Shown: one piece after another, positions 9,466 through 19,383 of the stretch | How positions within the stretch are numbered: position 1 is the stretch's first letter | How the letters are laid out: each line of letters opens with the position of its first letter | NCBI GenBank assembly: GCA_008931825.1 | Contig: QXVZ01033159.1 | Location: 1 to 25,490, forward strand | DNA: 25,490 nt | Reading direction: 5' to 3' | DNA from: Phallusia fumigata | Taxonomy: Eukaryota; Chordata; Ascidiacea; Phlebobranchia; Ascidiidae | Made by a program: the position numbers and the translations under genes | The notes under the pieces: model-generated | Seen by the model: only the letters and a program-made list of their open reading frames with translations | What the model was told of the DNA's origin: nothing | Databases searched by the model: none

Positions 9466-9693
9466 TTATCCCACTACAAAGGGCTGAAAGGACGTATGTG
9501 GTTGATCTGAATAAAAAGTGGAGAACATGATGTGTTGGGGTTCAAACGGTTGGTCATCTCTGTTTATCATAAAGCGTTTAAAGCCAAGCTTTGTTTGTGA
9601 TATACGTTGTCGCGATAATATCATGCAAAACATAACAGCAACAACAAAAACAGGAACTAAAATGCAAATCGCAAAAATATGCGTCGCAACCAT
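9466..9693 (-). CDS. Candidate small single-pass membrane protein (75 aa), unrecognised
   Basis: The minus-strand frame starts MVATHIFAICILVPVFVVAV, giving a ~22-residue membrane segment (residues 4-26), then SRQRISQTK (a positive-inside flank) and a polar tail rich in F, Q and P, ending FQPFVVG before TAA. A stop codon lies two codons upstream of the ATG, so the frame cannot extend without splicing; a good acceptor-like CCTTTCAG sits just before that stop. No polyadenylation signal is evident downstream. An 87-codon frame on the other strand overlaps it and shows less protein-like composition. It may be chance. Confidence 0.22.
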   Translation of the reverse strand: MVATHIFAICILVPVFVVAVMFCMILSRQRISQTKLGFKRFMINRDDQPFEPQHIMFSTFYSDQPHTSFQPFVVG

Positions 9694-9699
9694 ATATCA

Positions 9700-10265
9700 C
9701 CTGAAAGGCCCCAAAAAATTTCTCATTAAAACAGTTTCACAAATAAATTTAAACTTAGTTGATACGTGTTGCATGTTGTAATCATTCAAACGCTTTTAAA
9801 GTGTCGTCATAATTACCTCACACTGACACCTTCTTATCACGTCACAATCTTGAAACGGTTTTGCCCCGACAAACGGGGGCGATCAAATAAACTTGTGATC
9901 AGTACACAAAAAATATTCCCAGACATTTGTTGCCTTTTTGACGATTTTCACAAAAAGAAACCAACACATTGTCAAGCATAATGATATCGTCATATTCAAT
10001 GGATTTTTTGTGCCTAAAAAAGAAAAAAAATTAAAATAATAAAAGCAAAATTCTTGCCGCTTTTTTTGCTTAATGGGGAGATTAATGCGCATTTGCTTTG
10101 GAAAACCAACAACCAACTCTTTTGCCCAAGATATGATATTGCAAAATTGATACCGTTTATATTATTAAGTGGCTAGTTCAACCTGCATTTCCGTTTTGGA
10201 AAACTGCTAATGTAAACAACCGACCGTAGACAGCAATCGGCGCTGCAACAAAATAACAAACTCGT
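9700..10265. other. Intergenic, distal Brachyury upstream
   Basis: No coding frame is supported. A long A-rich tract near 10018-10050 interrupts it. Regulatory content cannot be judged from a single sequence. Confidence 0.4.
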
Positions 10266-10269
10266 CTAT

Positions 10270-10533
10270 TGCGAAACAATGGGAAAGTGTCGCGTGGCCG
10301 CGCGTAACAATGGAATAGAAGGATGTTTAATCGGAAAAGCAAATAGCGGACTGTGGGGAGGTCTACAAACATATCGGCCCCCCTTCGAGTACCCAAACAC
10401 CCCCATGTGGGCCCCCGCTGGGCCAGGTACGCTATCCAGCAGCTTGCTGAGGCCACGTAGGCAGAAGTCCGGGAAACTGTGACGACAAAAAAGTTCTCTG
10501 TGACGTCACAGTTGGCATTGCGGTGAGTATAAA
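10270..10533 (+). promoter_or_regulatory. Candidate Brachyury proximal regulatory region
   Basis: Several sites resembling known inputs to the Ciona Brachyury enhancer cluster here: ATGGGAAA (10279-10286), close to the Su(H) core; CCCGCTGGG (10414-10422), near the reported Zic-type site; CAGGTA (10424-10429), a Snail-type E-box half; a TGTGACGTCACA palindrome (10499-10510); and TATAAA (10528-10533). The TATA overlaps GTGAGT (10523-10528), which is also a good splice donor, so the start site is unresolved. Site matches are by eye and no activity is proven. Confidence 0.45.
10499..10510. promoter_or_regulatory. 12-bp CRE-type palindrome upstream of Brachyury
   Basis: TGTGACGTCACA is a perfect palindrome centred on the CREB/ATF octamer TGACGTCA, 18 bp before TATAAA. 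The octamer is strongly over-represented throughout this window, so promoter specificity is uncertain. Confidence 0.45.
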
Positions 10534-10983
10534 CTTTGCACCAATGTGCAACTACAGAGCATTGGAAGAAGCTTTTCGAAGCTGAGTGTTAGGAAGCGAA
10601 CTCCAGCGATGCCAGGAGGTTGCTATATTTCGCTGGGCATCGGCATTTTGTCGAGAAGTTGACGATTATTAGACGCTTGTGACACTACAGTGTAGGCTTG
10701 ACAGTGCAGCGTAAAATTTTAGTTGGCATTCATGTATGAAAAGTGGTTGTTAATATTTGTCGGTATGAGGTTGATAATTTTGACAAGATAGTGTCATTGA
10801 TAATCGAGAATATTGAGCAAGTGCAAGCGGTTACATGTTTCTACGTCATCTTTGCTGTATCGTAGAATGTAATTTAATCTGTGAACCATACAACAACAAA
10901 ACAATTATTTGTTTGCAAGGCAATTTTATGTTTCTTGCAACTAACTTCTCGTGTTTATTTCATACTGACTTTCTACTTTTTGT

Positions 10984-11030
10984 AGACTCACTTATATTAC
11001 TTGAATTACTCTTTCGAAGTTCTTTAAAAG
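10984..11030 (+). promoter_or_regulatory. Splice acceptor and short 5' UTR ahead of the Brachyury start codon
   Basis: CTACTTTTTGTAG is a strong acceptor 45 nt before the ATG at 11031. An unspliced leader starting near 10560 would contain an out-of-frame ATG at 10835 whose frame runs to 11062, past the Brachyury start, which favours removal of this stretch by cis- or trans-splicing. No unique upstream donor can be assigned. Confidence 0.45.
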
Positions 11031-13890
11031 ATGAGTGCTGCAAATCCGAAACAGTCTCTTGATGACATTACGTCAACGCTTGTGACGTCATCCCATGGTG
11101 ACGACATAAATTCTAGCAATGGAGTAAAGGTAACTTTTCACCGCCAACCTTATTTGGATTTTTACTAAACCCCTAAAACTTTACTTGATAAAAAAATTTG
11201 CATATTATGACGTCACAGATGACGCTGCTCGAACAACAATTGTGGTCCAAGTTCCATAGTTACGTCAACGAGATGATTGTGACAAAAAACGGTCGACGCA
11301 TGTTTCCGGTTTTGAAAACTTCCATTTCGGGCCTCGACCCCAACGCAATGTACTCCGTCATGCTCGACTTCGTCGCCGTCGACAGCAACAGGTGACGTCA
11401 TCAACAATTACGTTACCCCTCGGTGACGTAGAGCGAATAAATAACGACGTTGGGTGTGTTCTTCTTGCAGGTGGAAGTACGTGAATGGGGAGTGGATTCC
11501 CGGGGGAAAACCCGAACCCCACGTCTCCTCGTGCGCTTATATTCACCCCGATTCGCCCAACTTCGGCTCGCATTGGATGAAGCAGCCGATCGGATTCAAC
11601 CGCGTGAAACTGACCAATAAGACGACGGGAAACGCTCAGGTTGGTCACGTGACAACTTGCTTTGAAGTTTGTTTATTTTAAACACAAGCACTGGTTCACA
11701 TCTTTCTGTTGAGAATATCTTCTGTTTTGTAACGATTTCTTGTTTGGTGGCAGCAAATCATGTTGAACTCGCTACACAAATACGAACCTCGCATCCACGT
11801 TGTTAAAGTGGGAGGCCCCGATGCACAGAAGATGATCGCAACGCACTCTTTCCCCGAAACTCAGTTCATCGCTGTGACCGCTTACCAGAATGAAGAGGTA
11901 CGATTGCTAGATTTTTTCTGCTTTAGGACCACAAGACACAGACTTAGCTTAATTAAAAACATAACTGCCAGAGAACTTGTATATAGAGAGTACATTGTAT
12001 TGCAAACGTTTCGACAATTGCTGTTGTCATCATGAGAGCATAAAAATAAAATTTATTCGCTGCATGCAAGTTCTCTGGCAATTATGTTTTTAAATGGATG
12101 TTTCCGTTTTTCAGAATTTTACCTTAAACGTTTCCACATTTTTCAGGTGACCTCGTTGAAAATCAAATACAACCCGTTTGCCAAAGCCTTTCTGGATGCC
12201 AAAGAAAGGTAAAAAACAATAAAATTCTGTATTTGCTATCAACTTTCATCTGCAACAAAGCTAATAATATTGCAACACTTCCGAATTCGGTAGAAAATTG
12301 GATTTTCCGTCAAGGGGACAATTACATATTGCTGTACTCCCAAATGCGCGCTTTCAATTGTAGATAAAAATTGACCTCAAACTGATAAAATACAGCACTA
12401 GGGTTTGATCAAAACGAGTCAAATAAAATCAAAACTCCCTAAGTTCTGCTGTGATTGAAATGGCGATATTTTACTTTCAGTCGCAACGAAATGGAACCTC
12501 TGACGTACGGTGACGCAAGCAAAAGTCAGATTTCACCATCAGCTCCACAGAGTAAGTGATGACTCAGCGTTTTTTGTCTGATATTTTATCAAGCGGAAAT
12601 CCTACAAACAGAAAGTGCCACTTGCAACATCGCGATTAATTGGAAACACAGGCCTAAAACAAAGCAAGTTGACAAAAAAGAAACAATCATAATTTATATT
12701 CGCAGTGAATACGTGGATTATGCCCAACCACGAGGTTTTACCCCAACAATACCCCACATCGGGGGTATTTCCCACGCACCCGTACCCACCGGTGTCCATG
12801 CAACAGATGAACCCATCAATCATGGCCCCAAGCCCCACCGTTTACCCCCGCCACAACGGTAAAGAGCGGCACACGAGTCATAGAAATCATCGACACTCGC
12901 CGTACGCTCATCCGACTTACCATCAAGCGCAGAGGACTTCACCTTCAGGTATTGAACCAACCCTTGTTGCCAACACTTCAGCTGTAAATTCCATTAAAAA
13001 CCCGCGAGGTCTAGTGTGTCAATCTTTGGGATTTAGGGAAAATCAGAAAAACTACGCTGTGTTTCTGTTGATTGTTCGAAGAGCTCGTTGTATAAGACTT
13101 GCGCGGTTCAGAACGTCTGACAAATTTAGGAAACATCGGGTTTTAAACTCTTGACTTGGAAATAAAATTACTCATCTACTACTCAAAACAATCGCTTTCT
13201 AACTTAAGCCTTTCGTTACTAGGTTCTTACACACCTACGTCATATCAAGAACTCAACCCAACCCCGCCATCGACAAGCGGCACATCCCAGCAAGATTGCG
13301 TTTACACTTTCCCCCCAGCGGCCGACCAGTGGCAAACCGCACAACCGCTAGACGGCGCCTTGAGCGGGGAACATTTCCACTTTGATGTTCCCGCAGCGTT
13401 TGATCAGTTTCAGACGAATCTAGAAACGAATCCGTACGAATTCCAACAGTTTAATCATCCTGTGACTCATGAAGGTCAAGTGACGTCAGTATACGACGGT
13501 GCCAGTAGTCAGTACAGCAACATGACGTCATACGCACCGCATGACGTAGCGTATACGTCAGAGTATTTACCAGCGGTTGACGATTCCAGCTGCGCAGCAC
13601 CCACAAATCAACCGTAAGTTTGAGCAATAAAAAATGATTCAGCAAAAAGGAACTAGAAAAAAAATGTTTCCTCATTTTTCAGATTCCTTCCACAACTTAT
13701 GACTCAGCAACACGAGACAAATATCACTGTTACGTCACCTAACGGTAACCACGTGATGATGTCGTCTCTCTACGACACCCCATCGCCCCCCGTGATCGAA
13801 CTGAGCCAGAACTCACCCCTAAACGAGGTCACGTTCGACCCATCCAAGGGGAGTCCTCACTGGTCACCTTTGACCCCGCCAACATTGTGA
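11031..13890 (+). CDS. T: Brachyury T-box transcription factor (9 coding exons, 519 aa)
   Basis: Exons are 11031-11129, 11219-11391, 11471-11639, 11754-11897, 12147-12208, 12481-12551, 12706-12948, 13223-13613 and 13683-13890; every phase closes and the stop is TGA at 13888-13890. The T-box spans about residues 38-222, with [47 protein letters not shown] and [20 protein letters not shown], the T/Brachyury subtype of this DNA-binding fold. It binds half-sites of the T palindrome in the nucleus and drives notochord gene expression in ascidians. The C-terminal half (240-519) is rich in P, Q, Y, S and T, as in Brachyury activation regions, and ends WSPLTPPTL. Introns are short (69-274 bp). Intron 4 carries a TIR element and intron 3 a fragment of another. 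The start follows a strong acceptor, and the short N-terminus before the T-box fits ascidian orthologues. Confidence 0.96.
11682..11717 (+). repeat. Family B fragment in Brachyury intron 3
   Basis: ACACAAGCACTGG then ATCTTTCTGTTGAGAATAT resembles the right arm of the family B element at 22249-22374 (ACACAAGTACTGG...ATCTTTC). Only this arm is recognisable. Confidence 0.4.
11951..12093. mobile_element. Intact TIR element family A in Brachyury intron 4
   Basis: Arms of about 27 bp at 11953-11979 and 12067-12093 (left arm core AACATAACTGCCAGAGAACT) are inverted copies with one mismatch. TTAA occurs at both outer tips, which could be the target duplication. The centre carries the family block CAATTGCTGTTGTCATCATG. 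It has no coding capacity and is a miniature inverted-repeat element. Confidence 0.75.
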
Positions 13891-13913
13891 TGTCACACGA
13901 ACGTTTTTATTTC

Positions 13914-13919
13914 AATACA
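13914..13919 (+). other. Possible Brachyury polyadenylation signal (AATACA)
   Basis: No canonical AATAAA occurs within 150 nt of the stop. The variant hexamer AATACA lies 24 nt past it, followed by a T-rich stretch. Weak support; a more distal signal such as the AATAAA inside the following SINE is possible. Confidence 0.3.
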
Positions 13920-13974
13920 ATATTCGTCTTCAACATCGCTTGCTTTTATTCGAGAATATTTTTCCCATATTTGC

Positions 13975-14200
13975 TCGCTAGATTGTGGGTTCTAATCCTG
14001 TATCGGTCGAATGTATTTTCCTGAGTAAAAAAACTTAAGCGGCATTGCTCTGTAGAACCTAAACATAACATACTAACTTAAAAAAACGAAAAATTATTTT
14101 TAAAATGATCAAACGGAACAGCAATGAGGCAGGTAGCTCAGTGGTGGACTTATTCAGTCGTTGTTCTTCCCACCGAGGATAAAAATAAAACAAACCAGAA
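13975..14200 (+). repeat. tRNA-derived SINE, family C
   Basis: It contains GTGGGTTCTAATCCTG (B-box-like), then CTTAAGCGGCATTGCTC, then CAATGAGGCAGGTAGCTCAG and an A-rich tail AAAATAAAACAAACC, in the same order as the copy at 3690-3958. It begins about 85 bp past the Brachyury stop. Confidence 0.65.
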
Positions 14201-14204
14201 AATT

Positions 14205-15840
14205 TAAAGTATTTTCTGCCAGTGACTTAGTTATGACTCAGCGTTGAACGAACAGCCGGCAGCTCTTAATTTCGACATTCCGTTTCTGTCCTTGACCGCA
14301 GTTTTAGTTCGAAACAAAAAAGGATTTTTTACAATTATTCCATCACAGTAATGACCGATTTTCTCATTTCAGCAAGTTAGACTCAGGTTAAGTCAAAATC
14401 GTTTTCTGTCAGTGAGTGAGGTTAAGTTTTGTCCGTTAAAAGCCTAACTTAAGTTGAGTTAAGGATGGACCCATTAACTACAGGGCTCGCAATAACGCAG
14501 TGTTTCTCAACATTTGTTTACGTGGTTCAGAAAAGATTTTTAAAAATCTCGTGGTCAATCATCTCATCAGCATGGCAAGATTACCTAACTTCAAACTAGT
14601 TGTGACACAAAGTTAATTGTTTTAAACTCAAGTATAGCGGTTTATTTCAATGTGAACTTTAGTGGGAAAATTGCTGTTTAACAAAATTAACCCTTTTGTC
14701 AAAATCTTGGGGATAATAATTGGGATACTAACATTTTTACCCATACTCCGTCGCCCATTTGCAAACCGCTCTATGATCTACTGGCTGAAAAATAAAGGCT
14801 TCAGTCAGGAGTGGCTCAATATTGTACAGTGTCAACGTTATTACAGGGTGACTTGCATATTTTGGCAGCATTACACCACACGTGCATCACCTCTGATCAT
14901 TTTCGGACCAAAATTCAACACTTTGCCCACGTGACCTTTTGCGCACGGACGTTTTGCAAGATCATGACACGTGTGGCGACGGTCATGTGACTCATAGGCG
15001 TCAGAATTAGAATTATGTTTTCCTTAACATTTTGAGACCGGTACTTATCGAAGGTCAAACGTTCATTGGAATTTCGGATCAAAATTTATAATCTCGAAAA
15101 CGGTGTCCTGTTTCCTTTTCATCAGAAATCACCCGGTTTGTAACGGCCACAGTTGTCACAGAATTAAACTAAGAAACTATGTCACTTTGTCATACGTTTA
15201 AATTTCCGTGGCTTGGGGACATCTCGATTGCGTGGTAAATCCGCGTTAATTACATGCCTTAAAACTTCCCAGCTGTAATCCTGAAAAAATGCCGAAAATT
15301 ATGCAACTCATATATCGCCGGAAGCGTAGGGTGTGGTCGTGAATTGAACTGGCTCCACCGCCCAACGACATCATAATCAGGCGTCGAACAAGACGGTCAG
15401 ACAGACAGTCAGGTACTTTGGTGTTCAATTTTGTCAGTAAAGCACAGTTATTGGGCACAATTCGAAACATGAGTTCTGTTTAGAAGAAGCACAGTTAGGG
15501 CTAGTGTGTAGAAACGCTCGAACCTTTCGTTCTACGTTGTACGCTGCTGCATTGTTCTTGGCGTTTTATCGTTGATTAATGACGATATCAAACGTCAAAA
15601 TGTTTTGCCCCAGGCAAAATGCTTGCTCTAAGCCTGGCCATACCGTCCGGATTGCTGCGTTATCATTACTGCACGTATTCTCTTTCTGCTGAACTTTATG
15701 TATTTATTTGAGGCAACTCGCAAACCATCCACGTCGCTAGAAATATTGCGGGTGGTGGCGACAGCGACACAGGGGATTCACCGGATTAGATACAGGCGGG
15801 AAAAGGAATTTGGCCGTTGCCAGGTTTGAAAGCAGTCACT
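14205..15840. other. No gene recognised
   Basis: A hAT-like left end CAGTGTTTCTCAAC lies at 14498-14511, but no matching right end was found. Open frames at 14662-14934 (+, GTG start) and 15246-15470 (-) show no motif or splice support. A small perfect hairpin lies at 15603-15619. Confidence 0.4.
15603..15619. repeat. Short perfect hairpin
   Basis: TTTTGCC and GGCAAAA form 7-bp arms around CCA. Function unknown; it may be chance. Confidence 0.4.
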
Positions 15841-15852
15841 ATGTGGTCGGAC

Positions 15853-15881
15853 TTAAGAATCCAGTAAAACTGGATTCTTAA
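15853..15881. repeat. Perfect 13-bp hairpin
   Basis: TTAAGAATCCAGT (15853-15865) and its exact inverse at 15869-15881 flank a 3-nt AAA loop. No gene is adjacent. It could be a decayed terminal-repeat pair or a transcribed stem-loop. Confidence 0.6.
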
Positions 15882-16124
15882 AGCAAGGATTTCTTGAACA
15901 GCTTTTGTCCAGTTTTAGCAGTGTAAATGTAATCTAGAAGAAAGCTATTTCAAATAGACGACGGAACAGAACATAGCATCCACATATAGAGTGAAAATAT
16001 TAGGACATGTGACTTGCTGAATTTGATATCGAACATTTTTTTGCTGACTCATGGCATTTTTGACCGACTTCAGTTTGAGTGAAAAGGACACCGTTAGTCA
16101 GCGTTTGTGATGGTAAAGCATCAC

Positions 16125-16142
16125 GTTGAGTTGAGTTGAGTT
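16125..16142. repeat. GTTGA tandem microrepeat
   Basis: Three and a half units of GTTGA. Of the kind that arises by slippage. Confidence 0.6.
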
Positions 16143-16190
16143 CATTTCGCTTCGTGGAAGAAATCGTAATGACACAATAAGACCACCAGG

Positions 16191-16273
16191 CCGGAAATGG
16201 CTGCGCAACATTGAAACATTGTGAGTCGCAAAAAGGCGATAGACACAATTGGTGTATCGAGGTTGAACGCGCA
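16191..16273 (+). repeat. Dispersed repeat family D, copy 1
   Basis: It shares CCGGAAATGGCTGCGCA, ACATTG, ACAATTGGTG and ATCGAGGTTGAACGCGC with 20168-20235 in the same order and orientation. The final block resembles a Pol III B box, so a tRNA-derived origin is possible. Confidence 0.5.
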
Positions 16274-16841
16274 GCAGGTTTGCTGTAATTACAAGTTTAG
16301 GTTTAAGAATAGTCCAGTGTTGTTTGATGGGTTTAAAATATCTTAACCTTCAAGTGAACAATTGTTGCTCGTTTAGATCATTACCAAACAAAGGAAGCGT
16401 TATTCCCAATCAACTGATGCCGACATACAACTAACCCTTTGTTTAATTACCTGGAAATCTCAAACAAAGTGTTTTTCAGTGAGCTTATTAATTTTGCCCT
16501 GCCCTTGAGAATTCATAAAATTCCGCATAGTTCAACGTGGAACTTATATGTCACGCGGAAAGATAGGCCGTCGATAAAATGGACGGAAACATACACTTCC
16601 TAGAAAGCAGGCAATCCCGGCAGCTTTAAAAGTTGAAGATTTTGTCGAGAATGCTTGCGGTTTGGGGAAAGGCAACTTAGCTGGCCGATTTGGCTGCATT
16701 AAAAATGTCGGGGAGGTACGATAACAGTAGGTCATGCATTATATCGGCTCGAATTTTGACAATGGAATTCCTCAAAGGAATGTGTTCAAATGTTAGTGGT
16801 TTACGTAACGACGTGACGCACAGCATAACCCTATCACGTTT

Positions 16842-17810
16842 GACGTAAAGTGATAACCAGTATCGTGTATAAGAGTTCTCCAACTCAAGCAAATAGTTAT
16901 TGAGACCAGTCATGTTCTCAACAGGGTTATGAAAATTATATTTCATGCGATGTTGATTTAGTCAAATGTGTTTCGTCCGTCTTTTAACCCAATAGGGGGG
17001 TGAGGTTTGTTTAGTTTTATTTGGTGCACAGAGGAAGGGTACAATTGAATTATCAATATGCCAGAGGAACGTCAATATAGTGTAATTTCGTCAGCAACAA
17101 CTTATTTGCTATCTTTTAAGATTTCACAAACTTTTTTAAGTCGGTTTGCTGGGTTATAAGATTTTTTAAAATCTTTATTCGGAAAATGTTGACAAAACGA
17201 TTGAAAAGTTTAACCTACCAATTCGGAAAGGTCCTTTGCAGTGGTTTATAAGTTTAGCCAAACAAATACTTAAATTTGACATTTACTGCATGAGTTGTCG
17301 AAATTGCTATCACTACACTCGGTGTGACTCACCATAATCAACGTTGTTCATTATACCCGGCAATCTAAAAATATGACCAAATGATTAATTATTTCGACAC
17401 GACGTATACCCTCGACTATTGATTTCCCTGGAAATAGGATTCACTCTCAAGGAAGGCTTTACGCGGGCCTTCGGGTCTATATATTAACTCGGATTAACAG
17501 GGCAGGTATGTCAAAACTTGACATTAATATGAAGGTGGCGTCGCAGAAAAAAAGTGATCGCCAGTATATGAAGCCCAGCTCTGCATATAATCTGGGTTGC
17601 GACTTGCAATGTGTTGTAACTCGCAGGTTTAGTTCTTTTTGTGTTTGGTATTTGTTCTCTATTTGGTTCATTTTTTCTGGCTGGAACAGTTGAAAAATAA
17701 GATGACGAAAAGCAGAAAAGGAAAGATTTTGAATAACTTGTAAACTCAGAGTGTTAGAAAACCTTTTCAAACAACTTAGATTACACGGCATCAGTTTGTG
17801 ATCGTTTTAC
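16842..17810. repeat. Direct duplicate, copy A (969 bp), ending at an N
   Basis: This block is repeated as 17812-18772 with scattered substitutions and small indels. Copy A ends exactly at the N at 17811 and copy B starts directly after it, and both end in CAGTTTGTGATCGTTTTAC. This is the signature of two overlapping contigs or haplotypes placed side by side. No conserved coding frame: the minus-strand frame at 16677-16946 is broken in copy B by a 1-base insertion. Confidence 0.85.
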
Positions 17811-17811
17811 N

Positions 17812-18772
17812 GACGTAAAGTGATAACCAGAATCGTGTATAAGAGTTCTCCAACTCAAGCAAATTTTTTATTGAGACCAGTCATGTTCTCAACAGTGTTA
17901 TGAAAATAATATTTCATGCGATGTTGATTTCGTCAAATGTGTTTCGTCCGTCTTTTAACCCAATAGGGGGGTGAGGTTTGTTTAGTTTTATTTGGTGCAC
18001 AGAGGAAGGGTACAATTGAATTATAAATATGCCAGAGGAACGTCAGTGTAGTGTAATTTCGTCAGCAACAACTTATTTGCTATGTTTTAAGATGTCACAA
18101 ACTTTTTTAAGTCGTTTTGCTGGGTGTATAAGAAGTTTTTAAAATCTTTATTCGGAAAATGTTGACAAAACAATTGAAAAGTTTACCCTACCAATTCGGA
18201 AAGGTCCTTTGCAGTGGTTTATAAGTTTAGCCAAACAAACACTTAACATTGACATTTACAGCATGAGTTGTCGAAATTGCTATCACTACACTCGGTGTGA
18301 CTCACCATATTCAACGTTGTTCATTATACGCGGCAATCTTAAAATATGACCAAATGATTAATTATTTCGACACGACCTATACCCTCGATTATTGATTTCC
18401 CCAGAAATAGGATTCTCTCTCAAAGAAGGCTTTACGCGGGCCTTCGGGTCTATATATTAATACGGATTAACAGGGCAGGTATGTCAAAACTTGACATGAA
18501 TATAAAGTGGCGTCGCAGAAAAAAATCGTGCTCGCAAGTATATGAAGCCCAGGTCTGAAGGTTTTAGTTTATAACGCGCAGGTTTTAGTTTTTTTGTGTT
18601 TGATATTTGTTCTCTATTTGGTTCATTTTTTCTGGCTTGAACAGTTGAAAAATAAAATATCGAGAAGCCGAAAAGGAAAGATTTTGAATAACTTGTAAAC
18701 TGAATAACTTGAGTGTTAGAAAACCTTTTTAAACAACTTGGATTACACGGCATCAGTTTGTGATCGTTTTAC
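17812..18772. repeat. Direct duplicate, copy B (961 bp)
   Basis: Begins GACGTAAAGTGATAACCAG immediately after the N and ends where copy A ends. The largest difference is near 18550-18590, where about 20 bp of copy A (17580-17620) is missing or changed. See copy A for interpretation. Confidence 0.85.
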
Positions 18773-19054
18773 AGCAACTGCTTCAGAGAAATACTAAAGG
18801 ATTATTATTAGCAGTAAAATTTTAGTTTAAACAGAATGGGTGAGCGAAACGGAGGCCGAAAATTCGTACTGCATTAAAATTCGGTGTTTAAAAGATAAGA
18901 TTCAACTCTCAACCTGGAAAACTACGCATGTTATGTAACTCGACGCCAATCCGTTTTGAATAGCTTTGGCGGGTATGGTGCAAAAAAATAAAAATAGTTT
19001 TAATTAGGTTGCAGTAAGCGTTAAAATTTGATACACTTCTTTCCTTATTTTGAA
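18773..19054. other. No gene recognised
   Basis: AT-rich sequence between the duplication and a TIR element; presumably part of the upstream region of the gene starting at 19384. Confidence 0.35.
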
Positions 19055-19221
19055 AAACTACTGCCGGAGAGCTTGGGTATGTAGTGAATACATTCTAATG
19101 CAAACGTTCCGACTATCGCTGTTGTCATCATCATTTTGCAATAAAATGTATTCACTATGTTCAAGTTCTCTGGCAGTTATATTTTTAATTAAGCTGCTCT
19201 TCAAGTTCGTGTCTTGTGATC
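19055..19221. mobile_element. TIR element family A, both arms present
   Basis: Left arm CTACTGCCGGAGAGCTTGG and right arm CAAGTTCTCTGGCAGTTAT, with inner block CGCTGTTGTCATCATC and the outer extension AATTAAGCTGCTCTTCAAG on the right. It lies about 160 bp upstream of the next start codon, so it may sit in that gene's promoter or leader. Confidence 0.7.
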
Positions 19222-19383
19222 TTAATTTTTTTCCACTTTTCACAGTTTCTCCTTTAATTTCGGTTTATATTTCGAGTTTAACTTGTTTTTCATTATTGCG
19301 CAACAGAAATCAGTCAATAGATTCTTTTAGTGTGATCGGGAAATGGAAACAATGCCACAAAGATCGAATGTAAACGGAATAAA

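Noticed and set aside
10178-10456. 92-codon minus-strand frame in the Brachyury upstream region
   Set aside because: Unusual composition for a protein, no splice or polyadenylation context, and the region is better explained as promoter sequence.
14662-14934. 90-codon plus-strand frame with a hydrophobic stretch
   Set aside because: It starts at GTG, has no ATG-supported start or family motif, and lies in repeat-rich sequence just past a hAT-like end.
15246-15470. 74-codon minus-strand frame
   Set aside because: No motif, no membrane or signal segment of note, and no supporting splice or polyadenylation sites.
16677-16946. 89-codon minus-strand frame of protein-like composition
   Set aside because: The part present in the duplicated copy is frameshifted by one inserted base and quickly hits a stop, so the frame is not maintained between the two haplotype-like copies.
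17477-17791. 104-codon minus-strand frame
   Set aside because: The corresponding stretch in copy B (18484-18753) differs by indels that change the frame; this is AT-rich non-coding sequence.
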